The notes under the pieces: generated by a model
Database searches by the model: none
What the model saw: only the letters and a program-made list of their open reading frames with translations
Told to the model about the DNA's origin: nothing
In this document: positions 11,756 to 23,003 of the stretch, piece by piece
Numbering within the stretch: position 1 is the first letter of the stretch
Layout: every line of letters begins with the position of its first letter
Translations under genes and position numbers: made by a program
Assembly: GCF_000264905.1 (NCBI RefSeq)
Contig: NW_006763131.1
Location: 720,793-784,792, forward strand
Source: Stereum hirsutum FP-91666 SS1
Taxonomy: Eukaryota; Basidiomycota; Agaricomycetes; Russulales; Stereaceae
Reading direction: 5' to 3'
DNA: 64,000 nt

Positions 11756-13805
11756 TTCAAGTAGTAATACACTAGTCAAATGTCAGTAACAGCGTATTGT
11801 GCACTTTGAGAGGTATAGGCTGACTGATCACCTCGGATTTTTCTTGGACGTTTACCTTTTGATGCATAGAGTTCAGCCCTAACGGGGATTGGTCCACAAA
11901 TCCCTCAATTATATTCAGAAATTCAAATACGCGGCAGAATTGGCCATTTACAGCCAAAAACTGATGTTCTGCATTTTTACTGTATCACACAGGCCAGTTA
12001 TGACATAGTGGATCACCCAGAAACATTCATTATGATGTATCTTAGCCCTGTACCACACCACACCATGATAGCACTGCATTTGAGGGAGATCTGGTCCATA
12101 TACGCCCCCAATACTACATGTGCACCTGCTCCCCCATCGGAAACATGGTTTTGCTTTTTCCATGATCTACCAGCGGCTGTTCTGGTGCTTGAATACTGTT
12201 TATACACATTTAAACTAAATTACCACAACAAGAACGGTGCCAAAAACGCGTAAATCGGTTCTCCTGTGATTATACTGTGGCCCAGCATGCCGTTTTACCC
12301 CCTCAGCGCACCACAATTGATGCAGAACCATTTTGACTGATATTGCACCGTAGATCGACTTCCCAAACATCAAACTATATTTTACAATCATTGTTTCAAC
12401 ATGACCAAACATTCTAACCATGGTAATACCCCCAGGGTAGATGTTCTCCTCCTCCCCCCCTAGACACCGCACCACTACCAATGAGATGGTCGCTGTTTTT
12501 GGGCCCCGAGTTGTGCCCATAGTTAAGTATTGATGTTTGCCCACCCGTGACAGCAAAAAACAAGTAAATCGAACCGTTGTATCAGAAGTTCTGGCCTCCC
12601 AACCCCCTGTGACCTCGCTGTGGCAATATCTTTCTAACCATTTACACTATAACTTTGGAACGAATGGACCGATTCCTTCAAAAATTGATTTTGAGCGTCC
12701 TATACATTTATAAATGTTTGTCAAATAGTCAGAACACCCAAAATCGGGCTCCTTCATCTCAGCGAAATCACATCGCCGATTTACGTTTTATACGCTGATT
12801 CCATTGAAACGACACCCAGCAATGCGATTCATTCGTTCTAAATCACAAAACTCGCAAAGTTACCAAAACACCCCCAAAACACCCCCTAACCCCCTAACAA
12901 ACCAGAAACCAGCACCTGCTAGGCCTACCCTAGCATCCCTACTATTATTTCCCTATTTTTCCCAATTTTTATTGCACCTAATACTACCCTAGTACACCTA
13001 GTATCGTCCCCAGTACCCAAATCCCAGCCAAAACCCACCCAATTCATGTATACAGCACCCCAGCACCCCATCCCCGCCCTAGCAACCCCTACTGGGTCCC
13101 CAACCCGCCCCTAGAGCCCACCCGGTCACCCAAAAGCCAGCTAACCAGCCGGGCCAAAGCACTACAGGTTGGGCCACATCTAAAATGAACATTCTGGTGC
13201 CACACCTTCGAGCACAAAGCAGCCTACCCATTTTTATCCTTTTTGGGACATTCTGAACCCGGCATTTATCACAGAAAACAAAAATGTGCAATGCAGGCAT
13301 TTGTTGATATCCCAATTGGGCCAGTGCAGCATTGTAATGGCAGCCATTTTCTGGCTCAGTGTGGCAGTGCGTACTTTACGCCAGACATTACAATGGAGCT
13401 CGACGTCCTTGCCTCACTTCATTATAATGGCACTACATGGTCTGGTGAAGGTGCGTAGATATACAGCATGTAAAAACTCCGGATAACGAGCTACTACAGG
13501 TCAAGATGAGGATACAGAGGCGGATCACATGGTAGGAAGTGGCAGCGGCGCGAGTTCCGTGGTAGACGAGTCAGGAACGACGAGCGAAGAGGAGACGGAG
13601 ACATCAGGCAGCCCGGGGTCGGGGAGTGAAAGTGACAAGGGTGGATCCGAGGCAGAAGTTGACAATGGAGAGCAGGATTGAGGTAGAGCAGGGTAGGGGG
13701 CATCGGGAACGAGGGAGGGCACAGAACAAGATGATAGACGTCTTCTTCAATGGTGTAGTTAGAATGCATAGCGGGCGAGTTCGACGTGTAGATAACATGT
13801 TCAGA
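11756..13805. other. Gene-free, C-rich stretch, probably transposon-derived
   Basis: No convincing exon is present. From about 12880 to 13150 the plus strand is strikingly poor in G and rich in C, with many CCCTA and CCCCA words and two adjacent CCCCCTAA units at 12881-12896. Around 13240-13450 a short frame contains repeated HCNGSH- and HYNGTT-like words but no known domain. The composition and position between two arms of an inverted duplication suggest decayed mobile DNA, but I could not define ends or a transposase. Confidence 0.45.
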
Positions 13806-14063
13806 TACTGTACTATTTCGATCAATTCGGCGGTCACGCGTCACAGGCCCTCCAGAATCGACGAAATGTCACAGCTGTAACATGTCACAACCGCAAGTGT
13901 CGAAACCATCGAGCAGATTTCTGTCCTAAAATGGTAAATTTTAATGTTTTTCGTCGATTTTTTGCCTGGCGTCACGCGGCTTCGCCGCGTTGACGAAACC
14001 ATCGAGTGCGAGGGGCCTGTCACACGTCACACCGAGTGCCGAATTGATCGAAATAGTACAGTA
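13806..14063. mobile_element. MITE, TA-flanked, family member 1
   Basis: The element is bounded by TA on both sides. Its perfect terminal inverted repeats begin CTGTACTATTTCGATCAATT and are at least 23 bp long. Further in, GTGACGTGTGACAGGCC-like words are also inverted. It is 258 bp including the TA pair and has no coding capacity. A GC-rich hairpin (GCGGCTTCGCCGC) lies near 13977-13989. A related element with nearly the same ends is at 34109-34262. TA flanks and these termini fit a non-autonomous Tc1/mariner-like element. Confidence 0.8.
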
Positions 14064-14281
14064 ACCTTGAAAGTAACGAGGTCTGGGTATGGGTGAGAAT
14101 CGTCAAGGGGGGGCCCGGGTGCCGCCGACTAAGAGACAAAGGGACCAGGAGTAGCCCGGAGGGCAAGTGTATACTGCAATGGAGTTTACGGAGTTGCAAT
14201 GTACCGGCTGTGTCCGAGCCTACGTTTCGGTGTGCGGGCATGCACTCCTTTTTCGCACTCCGAAACGGCTGGTTCCGAGAC

Positions 14282-14288
14282 TATAAAA
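14282..14288 (+). promoter_or_regulatory. TATA box of the HNH gene
   Basis: TATAAAA lies 33 bases before the ATG of the HNH gene. This is close for a TATA box, so transcription would start very near the ATG or the leader is very short. Confidence 0.4.
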
Positions 14289-14314
14289 GCAGGCCTTCTG
14301 CTCTGTCAACCATC

Positions 14315-15357
14315 ATGTCCGCTTTAGACCTCTTCTCACTCCCTCTGCCAGCCCATCCGCCCAGCGGATACGGCTATGCCTCACGCCCTCTGTCCTTGTT
14401 GTCGACGGTGTCTGCGTTTAAGACGGGGATAGACCAACGTGACATCTTCCTCGGTGTCAATTGCTGTGTTATCTGCGGTGAGGACACTCCAATTTTGGAG
14501 CATTGTCACATTGTCAGACAATCAGAACCTAAGAAAGTGAGTGTGTTTTCGTGCGGAAGAGTTCTTGGACTAACATCACATGTAGTGGCTCGACCTTCAG
14601 CGACGCAGATGGATCCCGTCCCAAGCCAAAGAACACGTAGAGCACGAACCACGAAACGGTCTTCTGATGTGCCCCACCCATCATAAGGCGTTCGATGCAT
14701 ATGAGTTTTTCATACGCTACATGCCCGAAGTGAGCTGCTCTCTTTGCATCTATCCGGTCGGCACCCACGCCTGAACATTTAATCTAATGTCAGGCGAGAA
14801 AGTTTGTCTTCTTTAATCACACCGAACATCGCGGAGCGGCTCAATTTCACGGAAAAGCCATCGCGCTCGACATCGGTCATCGTTATGCACCTTTTCCCGC
14901 ACTGTTCATCCTCCATGAGCTGCGCGTTCGGGCGCACAATCCGTTTCACTCTACCTTTCAATCGCCTGACGAAATCCAATGGCAGGATTGGATCACATCG
15001 TCGGGTATATTGAACACTGACTCGACGCACGGCTTTTTCGACTCCAACCCCCGGCCCTCACCTGCGCCCGCGACCAGCTCTATGCCGCCACAACAGCCAC
15101 AGTTCCCGATGCAGCAGGGCGATACTTCGGTTTCATCTGACGGGCCCGTCTTGGGTCTCGACAGTGCCACGATCTACAAAATCCTCGCCGCGACGCGTGA
15201 AAGTGCGTCGTGGAAGGCTTGCGTGATGGAGGGGACGAGCTGGGACGGGACGGCGGATGAGAATAGGGAGAAGTATCAGGCTTTGTTTGGTCCAGGCGGC
15301 GGCGTTGGGACTGTAACCCGCGCGGAGGAGGTGAGAGAAATGGACATGTACATGTAG
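14315..15357 (+). CDS. HNH endonuclease domain protein
   Basis: Three exons (14315-14536, 14586-14729, 14794-15357) give 309 aa. Exon 1 has a CVIC pair and the first histidine motif (LEHCHIV). Exon 2 completes the HNH fold with RNGLLMCPTHHKAFD, giving the His-Asn-His pattern with a second Cys for a structural zinc. Proteins with this layout (an N-terminal HNH_2-like domain, then a region ending in HELRVRAH-type residues and a variable tail) are common and multi-copy in Agaricomycetes. Their role is not known, although the fold binds metal and cuts DNA or RNA in other families. The tail is rich in Ser, Pro and Gln. The left half of the inverted duplication holds a copy without exon 1, so this one appears to be the functional member. 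Confidence 0.85.
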
Positions 15358-15435
15358 GACTTGCGGGGTGTTGTGTTGTGTTGGACTTGTAGTTGTTGTG
15401 CTGTGAGCACTGGCGTGTTATTGTATCCTGTATTC
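14568..15435. repeat. Right arm of inverted duplication (HNH gene)
   Basis: Reverse-complement partner of 10935-11755. It includes exons 2-3 of the intact HNH gene and about 80 bases of 3' flank. Confidence 0.85.
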
Positions 15436-15850
15436 TGTTATGAGTATGTACCTCCGATTGTAAGTTAACACCGATGTGTTGTATTCGTTCTTTTTCTGTG
15501 CAGTTTGTTTAATTGCCTTGTCGACGAAGATTGATGGTTTTCTCAGCGGGTTTCGGGCTGGTTTTGATCGAGTACCAGGCGTTTATTCCCTCCCGCAGTC
15601 AATGTCAATGTACTCGTACACAGGCGGCCAATCCTGCCAGTGCCCGAAAAGACTACATGTAATTGCCCTCGGAGGACCATTGGCAATGCGCGCCAACTCG
15701 CGAGTGACTGAGACTCCCAGTACTCGAGCTCGGCTATAGTAGACTACAACAAACCGTCACCGTCAATGCTAACGTACACCCCTCACCCCTCACTCTACCC
15801 CCAAATCCCGTGCCCTTGCCCTCTCTCAACTCAAGCTTCAAGCTCAAGGA
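15436..15850. other. Convergent intergenic region
   Basis: This lies between the end of the HNH gene and the end of GCN20. No gene or repeat is seen. The stretch 15770-15830 is C-rich and is probably the GCN20 3' untranslated region. Confidence 0.4.
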
Positions 15851-18800
15851 TCAAGGCGTCTTCTTCACATTGCTCACAATCAGATTCTGCAAAGGTAAAG
15901 GTCCCATATACATCCAAATCAGTATCCACACATAATCGCCATTTGGAATGCAGATGCAGATGCAGATGCAGAGAGGCCCGGAAAGAAAACAAAAACGGAC
16001 CTTGTAAGCCTGCACGTCTCCCTTGAACTTCGATACCGTTCCGTCGCCGCAGACCCACAGCTATTCGTACCAACGTTCCGTCAGCCACGAATTCCACCAA
16101 ACGACAACGTGATGAGAGGTGTAGGGAGGAAGTGAGAATTGGTGGGGAAGGAAGACGCACCTCTTTCGCGACAGTAGTGATAAACTTCTCGTCGTGCGAA
16201 ATGATGATCACGCCTCCGTTCCATTGGCTGAGCGCGAGCATTAGCGCGTCGAGACCCTCCAGATCGAGGTGGTTAGTCGGCTATGGCCCCACATCGCATA
16301 ATGAGTTAGTGAGTGAGAAGGTAGGAGGAAAGGTGTACGAGGGAGGAAGGGAGGAGGAACGCACCTCGTCGAGGAGTAGGATATGTGGCTGTTGCAGCGA
16401 AAGCACAGAGAACGCCACGCGCGACTTTTGACCTCCACTCAGTGTTCCGATCAGCTGTAACCTATCGTCGCAACATCAGCCCGTGGACGTTCGTTGGGTG
16501 CGGACAATCAGTGTGTATGTGGGAAGAAGGGAGAGAAAACGCACCCCGTCATACCACTGATCTGGAAATTCCCCAAGTGCCCTCTATACTCCTGTTCCGT
16601 CCGTCCCGGGAACTTCGACGCGAGGAACTGCACGGGCGTCATTGTGGGGATGAGCGTGTCGACGTGGTGTTGCGCGAAGTAGCCACTACGAGATGTGTTT
16701 GTGGTGTTATGAGTGTCTGAGCGTGAGAGGGTAGTGGACGTACACTCTCAGTCGTCCATTGCGGTTCATCTGGCCGCCTTGTGGGCTCAGCTCGCCTGTT
16801 AGGAGCTTAATCCTACATAACACAACAAACGGGGGTCAACAAACCTTCCACTCCTCCTCTTCCACTTCCTCATCATTCTTTTCGGAGTAGGAGAAAAACG
16901 CACAACGTAGACTTCCCCGCCCCATTAGCACCCACAATCGCGATCCGCGAATCCAGCCCCACGTCGATATGGATCTTGTTCAGGATAGGCTTGGCGGGGT
17001 CGTAGCCGAAGGTGACGTCTTGGAGTTGCAGGAGCGGCGGGGAGATCTTTTCAGTTTCGGGGAATCTGGGGTAGGGGAGGGTGAGTTGAGTGGGGTCGAA
17101 CAACGAAAAGGGGAGTGGTGAGGAAACGAACTTGAATTTCTCCGTTTCTTCGGTTTCTGGGGGCGTGATTTCTGGAAGCTGTAGGCCATTGCGACTGTTA
17201 GATATGCGACTCGAAAGACGGTTCAATTAAACGAACATACCTTCTCCAGAATTTTGATCTTCGACTGTGCCTGCGCGGCTATACATTCCCTCGCACATCA
17301 GCCCGAGTACGAGGGCGGGTAGGGAAAGAAGAAAAGAGAACGCACCCCGATTAGCATTATACCTCCACCTATCAATGAAGGCCTGAAGATGTTTCCGGTA
17401 CTCCATTTGGGCGTCGTATTCGCGTTGTAGATTCCGTTCGCGTTCGGATTTGGTGGAGTAGAATTGGGCGAAGTTTCTATGATAGAAAATGAGTTACAGA
17501 CTGTTGGTGGAGGAGAGCCGAAGCGAAGTGGTATACCCTTTGTAGTAGTCCAGACGTCCGGAATGTTGGTGAACGATGTCGGTCGCGACGGCATCCCTAT
17601 AACGAAAATTCTCAACCATCTGCGATACCCTGAGGTGTGCTGGCTAAGAACTTACAAGAACGCTCGGTCGTGAGAACTGGGAAGAGTATCAGCGAGTGCT
17701 TTAACAAGACGGCTAGAAAGAATACGTACACGACAAGAAGGGTGCCTGCCCATGTTTGAAGGTAATCTTCGAGCCACGCAAGAGCGTTCAAATCGACTAT
17801 GGATGGAGTCAGCCTTGTTTCCGAAGATGATCCAGGCGGTGAAACGCACTGTGATTTGAAGGCTCATCGAGAAGCAGAAGTGCAGGCTATAAATGCGCTT
17901 CAGTTATCAGGATGGATCTAGCGTTGAATCGAAGGGCCACAAACCTTGACGAAAAGGGCCCGAGCAAGCGCAAGTCGCATCCTCCACCCACCACTGAAAC
18001 TCCTCGTAGGCCTACCCTGATCCGCCTCATTGAATCCAAGGCCAGCCAAAAGCGCCGCAGCCCTCGCCGGCCCACTCTCCGCCTCCATCTCCGCCAGCCT
18101 CGCATGCACCTCCGCCAACCTTCCACTGATCTCGTCCTTCGCCTCCTCTAGTCTCACGTCCGAGTCCCCACCCTCCTTCTCGAGCTCTGCCAACTTCTGG
18201 TCCAAATTCCTCTGCTCCTTGAGGAGATGGTCTCGCCAGACGTCGGCTTTGAGCACGGAGTCGATGGCCGTGGTGTCGTCGCCGATGATTTCCTGTTCGA
18301 CGAAGAGGATGGTGATGTGCGGTGGGATGGGGACTTCGCGCATCGCGATGTGCCGGAGGAGGGTAGATTTACCGACTCCGTTGCGGCCGATGAGACCGTA
18401 GCGACGTCCGTGGGCGAGGGTGAGAGAGGCGCCGGAGAGGATGCGGTTGGAGCCGAAGTTGACGTCGATGGAGGGGAGGTGGATGTCTTTGGATTTGTTC
18501 TTGGAGGCTGCGGCGGCTTCGAGAGGGTTGATCTGAAGGTGGAATATCCGTGAGGTTATGGTGGAAAAGGTGGGATTGGAGGTGACTACGTACCTGCATG
18601 TACAGTTCCTCGTAGGATTGCTAGTGAACGGGGGTTAGCACTGTGGTCCATATGTACAGACGGAACATGGAATTTGTACCTGTTTCTTTGTCTGTTCCAG
18701 TAGCTTGGAGCCCTCATACAGATCTCTCCGAGCTCTTTTCTCGATTTTAGCCTGTGTAGCTCGGATATTAGTATGTATGAGTTGTGTGGCGAAACAAATA

Positions 18801-19263
18801 TTTTACCTTTAGCTTGGCCTCCTGCTTCTCAAGTTTTTTGACATCGACTCGAGAGGCTCTGTGTTCGTGTAAGAATAGGTTTAAGACGAAAGGGCCTAAG
18901 CACACACTTTGATTTATTGATCGACTCCAAGTCGACGCCTTCCGTGAACTGGATGGTACTTGACATGGCACTGGCCTTGCTCATATCCATGACCTTGTCC
19001 AGGCGCTGCAGCTTTGGTCCAGCTTTGGCCTTTTCTCTTGATGTGATCAAGTCCTGTAGAAGTGTACCAAGCTTGGACATGAGCTCGTCGACAGCTTCCT
19101 GCTTGCCCATTGCCAGGGACTCGAGCATGTAGCGTGCGACGCTGAGGATGTCTTCGTCTTCGGCCGCATCATCGACAAGATAGCCTGAGAGATATTGGAC
19201 GACGATTTCTTCAGTTCCAGGCAGAGACGAGCGAATTTCTTCTGCGATATCGTAGGAGGACAT
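15851..19263 (-). CDS. GCN20: ABCF ATPase, GCN20-type
   Basis: Soluble twin-ATPase protein of the ABC-F family. In yeast, GCN20 binds GCN1 and ribosomes and helps activate the kinase GCN2 when amino acids run out. Nineteen exons sum to 2181 nt, or 726 aa, close to yeast GCN20 (752). The N-terminal helical region (about residues 1-120) is of the GCN1-binding type. NBD1 has GRNGVGKST, the FSGGWRMRLALARALF signature and LLLLDEPSNH. NBD2 has GANGAGKST, LSGGQKSRVAFSVLSLQQP and PTNHLDLEGLD, followed by the switch histidine in IIISHDEKF. There is no membrane segment, as expected. Exons of 21 nt (17656-17676) and 27 nt (18594-18620) are unusually small. The start shares a 173-bp divergent promoter with DOT1. 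An in-frame upstream ATG at 19278 is less likely to be the start. Confidence 0.95.
15949..15974. repeat. GCAGAT hexamer repeat in an intron
   Basis: Four consecutive near-perfect GCAGAT units lie inside the last intron of GCN20. This is a simple repeat that may vary in length between strains. Confidence 0.7.
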
Positions 19264-19436
19264 GACGGGCCACAGCACGAAAGTGTGGCTCTAGCTTTGC
19301 TTTGACCGAGGGGAAACAAAGTAGCGCTATGGTGGGGTTAGGGTCAGCGTCACAGCCATATTTCTCATGCCGTGCTGTCCGCGCCTCCTTATCCCGTACA
19401 CTCACCATATACTCCTCCTCACTGTTCTCTCCGACG

Positions 19437-21568
19437 ATGACGAGCACCATCACATCCACGTCAACCGAGACTTGGTGCATCCTTGAGAAGCCCAAGTCAT
19501 CCACCACAACCGTCAAGGTCGTCACACGCGTCGTCCAACGCAAAGCTTCCACGCCGCCACAGGAACGCCCACCGGTGTTAAAGGTTACTCCTCCAAAGGC
19601 TCTTCCAAAGGCCTCCACATCCTCGCGCTCTGCCGAGTCTACAAAGAAACGGAAACGCGTCACGCAGGACAAAGATGAAGTCAGGCGGCTCAAAAAGTCG
19701 CGTTCGAGCTCGGTCGAGTCAACCCTCACCGCGTCGTCGCGTGTTACCCCCTCCTCCTCACGTTCTTCCGCGTCTTCGTCGCGCGCGCCTACTTCGCCAC
19801 CCATGACGGATTCAATATATCGCAGCGAGAGCAGTCGATCGCGTTCTACGTCCGTGCTGCCGCCAACTGTGTCGCGTGAGCCCATTTCCCGAAACTGCTA
19901 CATACATGAAGATGGCAAGCCGGGGGACCTCCTATTATCCTCCGAGAGCGTCTTGAGGCGTCTGCAGAAATCGTACAAGCCATGTAAGCACATCTCGCTC
20001 GTTTAAGGTTGTTCTCTTGTTCCCTTTCTTCCGCTTGACTGTGAGCAACGACTCAGATGACACCCATTTCGGGCCACAGTTATAGTCAAACAGTATAACA
20101 CATCTTCGACAGTCAGCTGTGGGTGGTCTCGGGATTAAGTCCAGCAGAGCTTACCTCCTTCGTGTTTAACTTCCTCGAATAAAGCTGGTTGATGCCCATA
20201 ATTCAATTGAATTTAATGAATTTTTAATATCGTGTGGCAATCAATCGCCTGCACAGGCTGTCAATGCTAATACACCATACATCACAGATTTCAAGAATCC
20301 AGACGACCCGAACGACAGATACTATGACGATTTTGTCGTATGCTTGCAATATCCAAATAACAATGCAGTCGAAGACTTCCTCATGCAAGTGCCCATCGAC
20401 CCCCAACACTACGACCCCATCATGGATCTGAAAGAAACCTTGCGGACTATCGTTGACCGTTCGTGTTCTTGCGACATCCATACCCTACACGAGTTAATAT
20501 TTTCCTCGGCGTAGATTACCTTACACCGCCTCTCCGAGCTCTCCTTGGGACTCCTCCAAATGAGCTTCTTCCCTCCGGGCCAAGAGACCGCCCAGACTGG
20601 CTCCGTCTGCTCGAGCGCGCCCATCTCCGTGCTGATGGACCCGCCTTCCTCGCGGCCATCACTGCCATCAACAAATTACTCCTGGACTTGAAGTACCCCG
20701 CTCTCCCCCCTGATATTTTTCAAGACGCTCCCCCAAACAGTATCAAAGAATCGGTCTCAGCATGGACGCCCACAGGGCTCCCTTCCGCCGTCGCGAGGCG
20801 CATCGTCGAGGAAACCTACCAACGCGTCGTCGGGCCTCGAATCGCAGAACTTCGCAAGTACGAGTCGTTCTCGAGCACGGTGTACGGCGAGCTTCTGCCT
20901 AATTTCGTCGAAGACAATATCATACGCCTCGGCGGACTCGGTCCTGGGAAGCTGTTGGTGGATTTGGGATCCGGCGTGGGCAATGTCCCGATCCAGGCGG
21001 CGCTACAGACGGGATGCAAGTCGTTTGGGATCGAGGTCATGGAGGCCCCGGCAGATATTGCGAACGAGCAGCTGGATCAGGTCAAGATTAGGGCGAGGAT
21101 GTGGGGTGTCGCGATGGGTGAAGTTGAGTTGGTGAGGGGAGATATGTTGGAGGATCGGAGGGTGTCGGAGTTGATGAGCAAGGCAGATGTGGTACTCGTG
21201 AACAATAAAGTGTTCACACAGAGTTGTGAGTATTCTGCGGTTCCTTTTGCCAATGCCGTGCTCTGACGAGGCTGGTTACAGTGAACGAAGCCATTCGTCC
21301 GAAGTTTTTGGACCTCAAGGAAGGCGCCCTGGTCATCTCCCTCGAACCGTTCGTCCCTACCCTCAATGCGCGCATGACGGACCGTAATATCGGCGACTTG
21401 TCAACCATCTTCGACGTCTCGCGACATGAGTACACGCCCAACAGCGTTTCGTGGACAGACAACGGTGGTATCTTCTACGTGCACCGCGTCGACAGGGAGG
21501 GCTACGCTAGGATCGTGGAGAAGTATGAGGCAAGGCAGAGCGGGAGGAGTACCAGGAGTCGACGATGA
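19437..21568 (+). CDS. DOT1: Histone H3 lysine-79 methyltransferase (DOT1)
   Basis: Methylates H3K79 on nucleosomes, using S-adenosylmethionine. Four exons (19437-19983, 20288-20458, 20515-21225, 21282-21568) give 571 aa. The first 170 residues are low-complexity and rich in Ser, Thr and Lys, with a KKRKR-type basic patch that may bind DNA or direct nuclear import. The catalytic fold follows: YGELLPNF, then the SAM-binding VDLGSGVGNV, IQAALQTGCKSFGIE, the VVLVNNKVF strand (the DOT1 NN motif) and LKEGALVISLEPFVP. It has the compact fungal layout, with the basic N-terminal extension seen in yeast Dot1 and no long metazoan C-terminus. Intron 1 is 304 nt, far longer than its neighbours. It is divergent from GCN20. 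Confidence 0.95.
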
Positions 21569-23003
21569 ATTTGGACGTGTGGAATCTCGAGATATCATCG
21601 GACGGTTTGTACCGATTAATCGGATGGGCTGGTATACCATTTAGAGGATTGAAAGTGGAAAAGTTGTCCTTGTTTTCTGTTTCTGTTTTCCCCCTTTTCT
21701 TTGGTTCGTGGCATTTCTCATTCTGTTTGCCTCTTCATCGTTTTCCGCAATTGGACGCGTCGGGACTAGCGACCGAACGTCGGCATCACAATCGACATTC
21801 GCGCTCGGGACCTCCAGTCATGGAACTGTCTGTGTGTATTTAATGATCGCCATTCTGTTTATCATCTACTTAAATCCCTTTACGAACTAATCTGTCTATA
21901 ATAAGTTCTGCACATTCTGCACGACCCTACCCTCCGCTCCTGCATTTCTCTGCACTTTTGCTCTTCCCTTCATTGGCCACAGCTTATATATTTTCTGGCG
22001 CGTTTCAGGTATCCTTGTTTGCTTGACCCTTAACTGGCCCTAGTATATACGACTTCTGTCTTGCCTGCCCCCTCTACTCATTCACTTTCGGGTCAGGATC
22101 GTTTCTCTGTCTATATTTACCGTACTTCCTCACGCATCTCGTTATATTGTTCACGTTCATAGGCCGCTTCCTTATTTGCTTGTGGTTCGTCCTGCCTTGT
22201 GTTTCTCCTGCTTTCGAGCTCTGTTTCCTATTTGTCTCTCTTGTTTTCGTCGGTCGTGGCCAATGTATATCCAAGGTTCTGCGTTCAGCGAAAGTGCTGC
22301 AGTTGGGATGTTTTTTTCGAAACGGAAAGGTAACCAAACTCGAGACTTCGTCTGTATGCCTTCAATCCTTTCACAAAACTGTTTATTTTCTTGCCAAACA
22401 GGCGCAATGGAATGTCATCTTTACTAGTGAGCCATTGTTAGGAGTGGAACACATTGCTATATCCACGAAGTGGTCCGCCGAGGTGCTGGAAAAATAGGCC
22501 GTAAATATTCCTCGGCGAACGCCGAGTCGAACGGTCCCGTTTTCAGACCTCGTTTTCTTCCTGACTTGCCTTCACTTTCGGATGCTTTATTTTCTGTAGT
22601 CGACCAGCCTCATGTTTCGCTTGCTGTACGCAAATGTTCATGAGCCGAGGAAGCGGAAGCGTCATCTACAACACGGACCCCTATGGACCTACAGGCTTAT
22701 AGACTTCTGGTGACTCGAGTGGGAGGTTGGTGGGAGGACTCCCGGGCCTGAGGTCTGATATACTCGCTGGTCGCCCCAACTTGCATCGTTCCCTGAGGTT
22801 TTCGTAAAATAGACTGCCTTGACAATTCATTGATGTGCTATTCGAGCTCGCTAATGTGGACGTTCTCATACGAGTCAGTATGATATATCACAGAGCCTTC
22901 GGTCATTTTCTGGTGGTTCGGGTGGCGTAATATCCACGAAAGTTATATATACCTGGGCCAACCGCCTCCTGGAGGACCATCTCCTCGTCGTAAACATATC
23001 ACG
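21569..23003. other. Intergenic region
   Basis: 1.4 kb without a supported gene. Pyrimidine-rich runs at 21900-22080 and a short hairpin (CTCGGCGAACGCCGAG, 22511-22526) are the only features. The stretch before 23004 carries a TATATATA word near 22945 and is probably the promoter of the oxygenase gene. Confidence 0.4.

Noticed and set aside
19211..19885. 224-codon minus-strand frame over the DOT1 N-terminus
   Set aside because: Antisense of low-complexity Ser/Thr/Arg sequence; DOT1 is clearly on the other strand.
22511..22526. Perfect short hairpin CTCGGCG-AA-CGCCGAG as a terminator
   Set aside because: Intrinsic terminators are bacterial. In a fungal intergenic region a 7-bp stem has no clear meaning.
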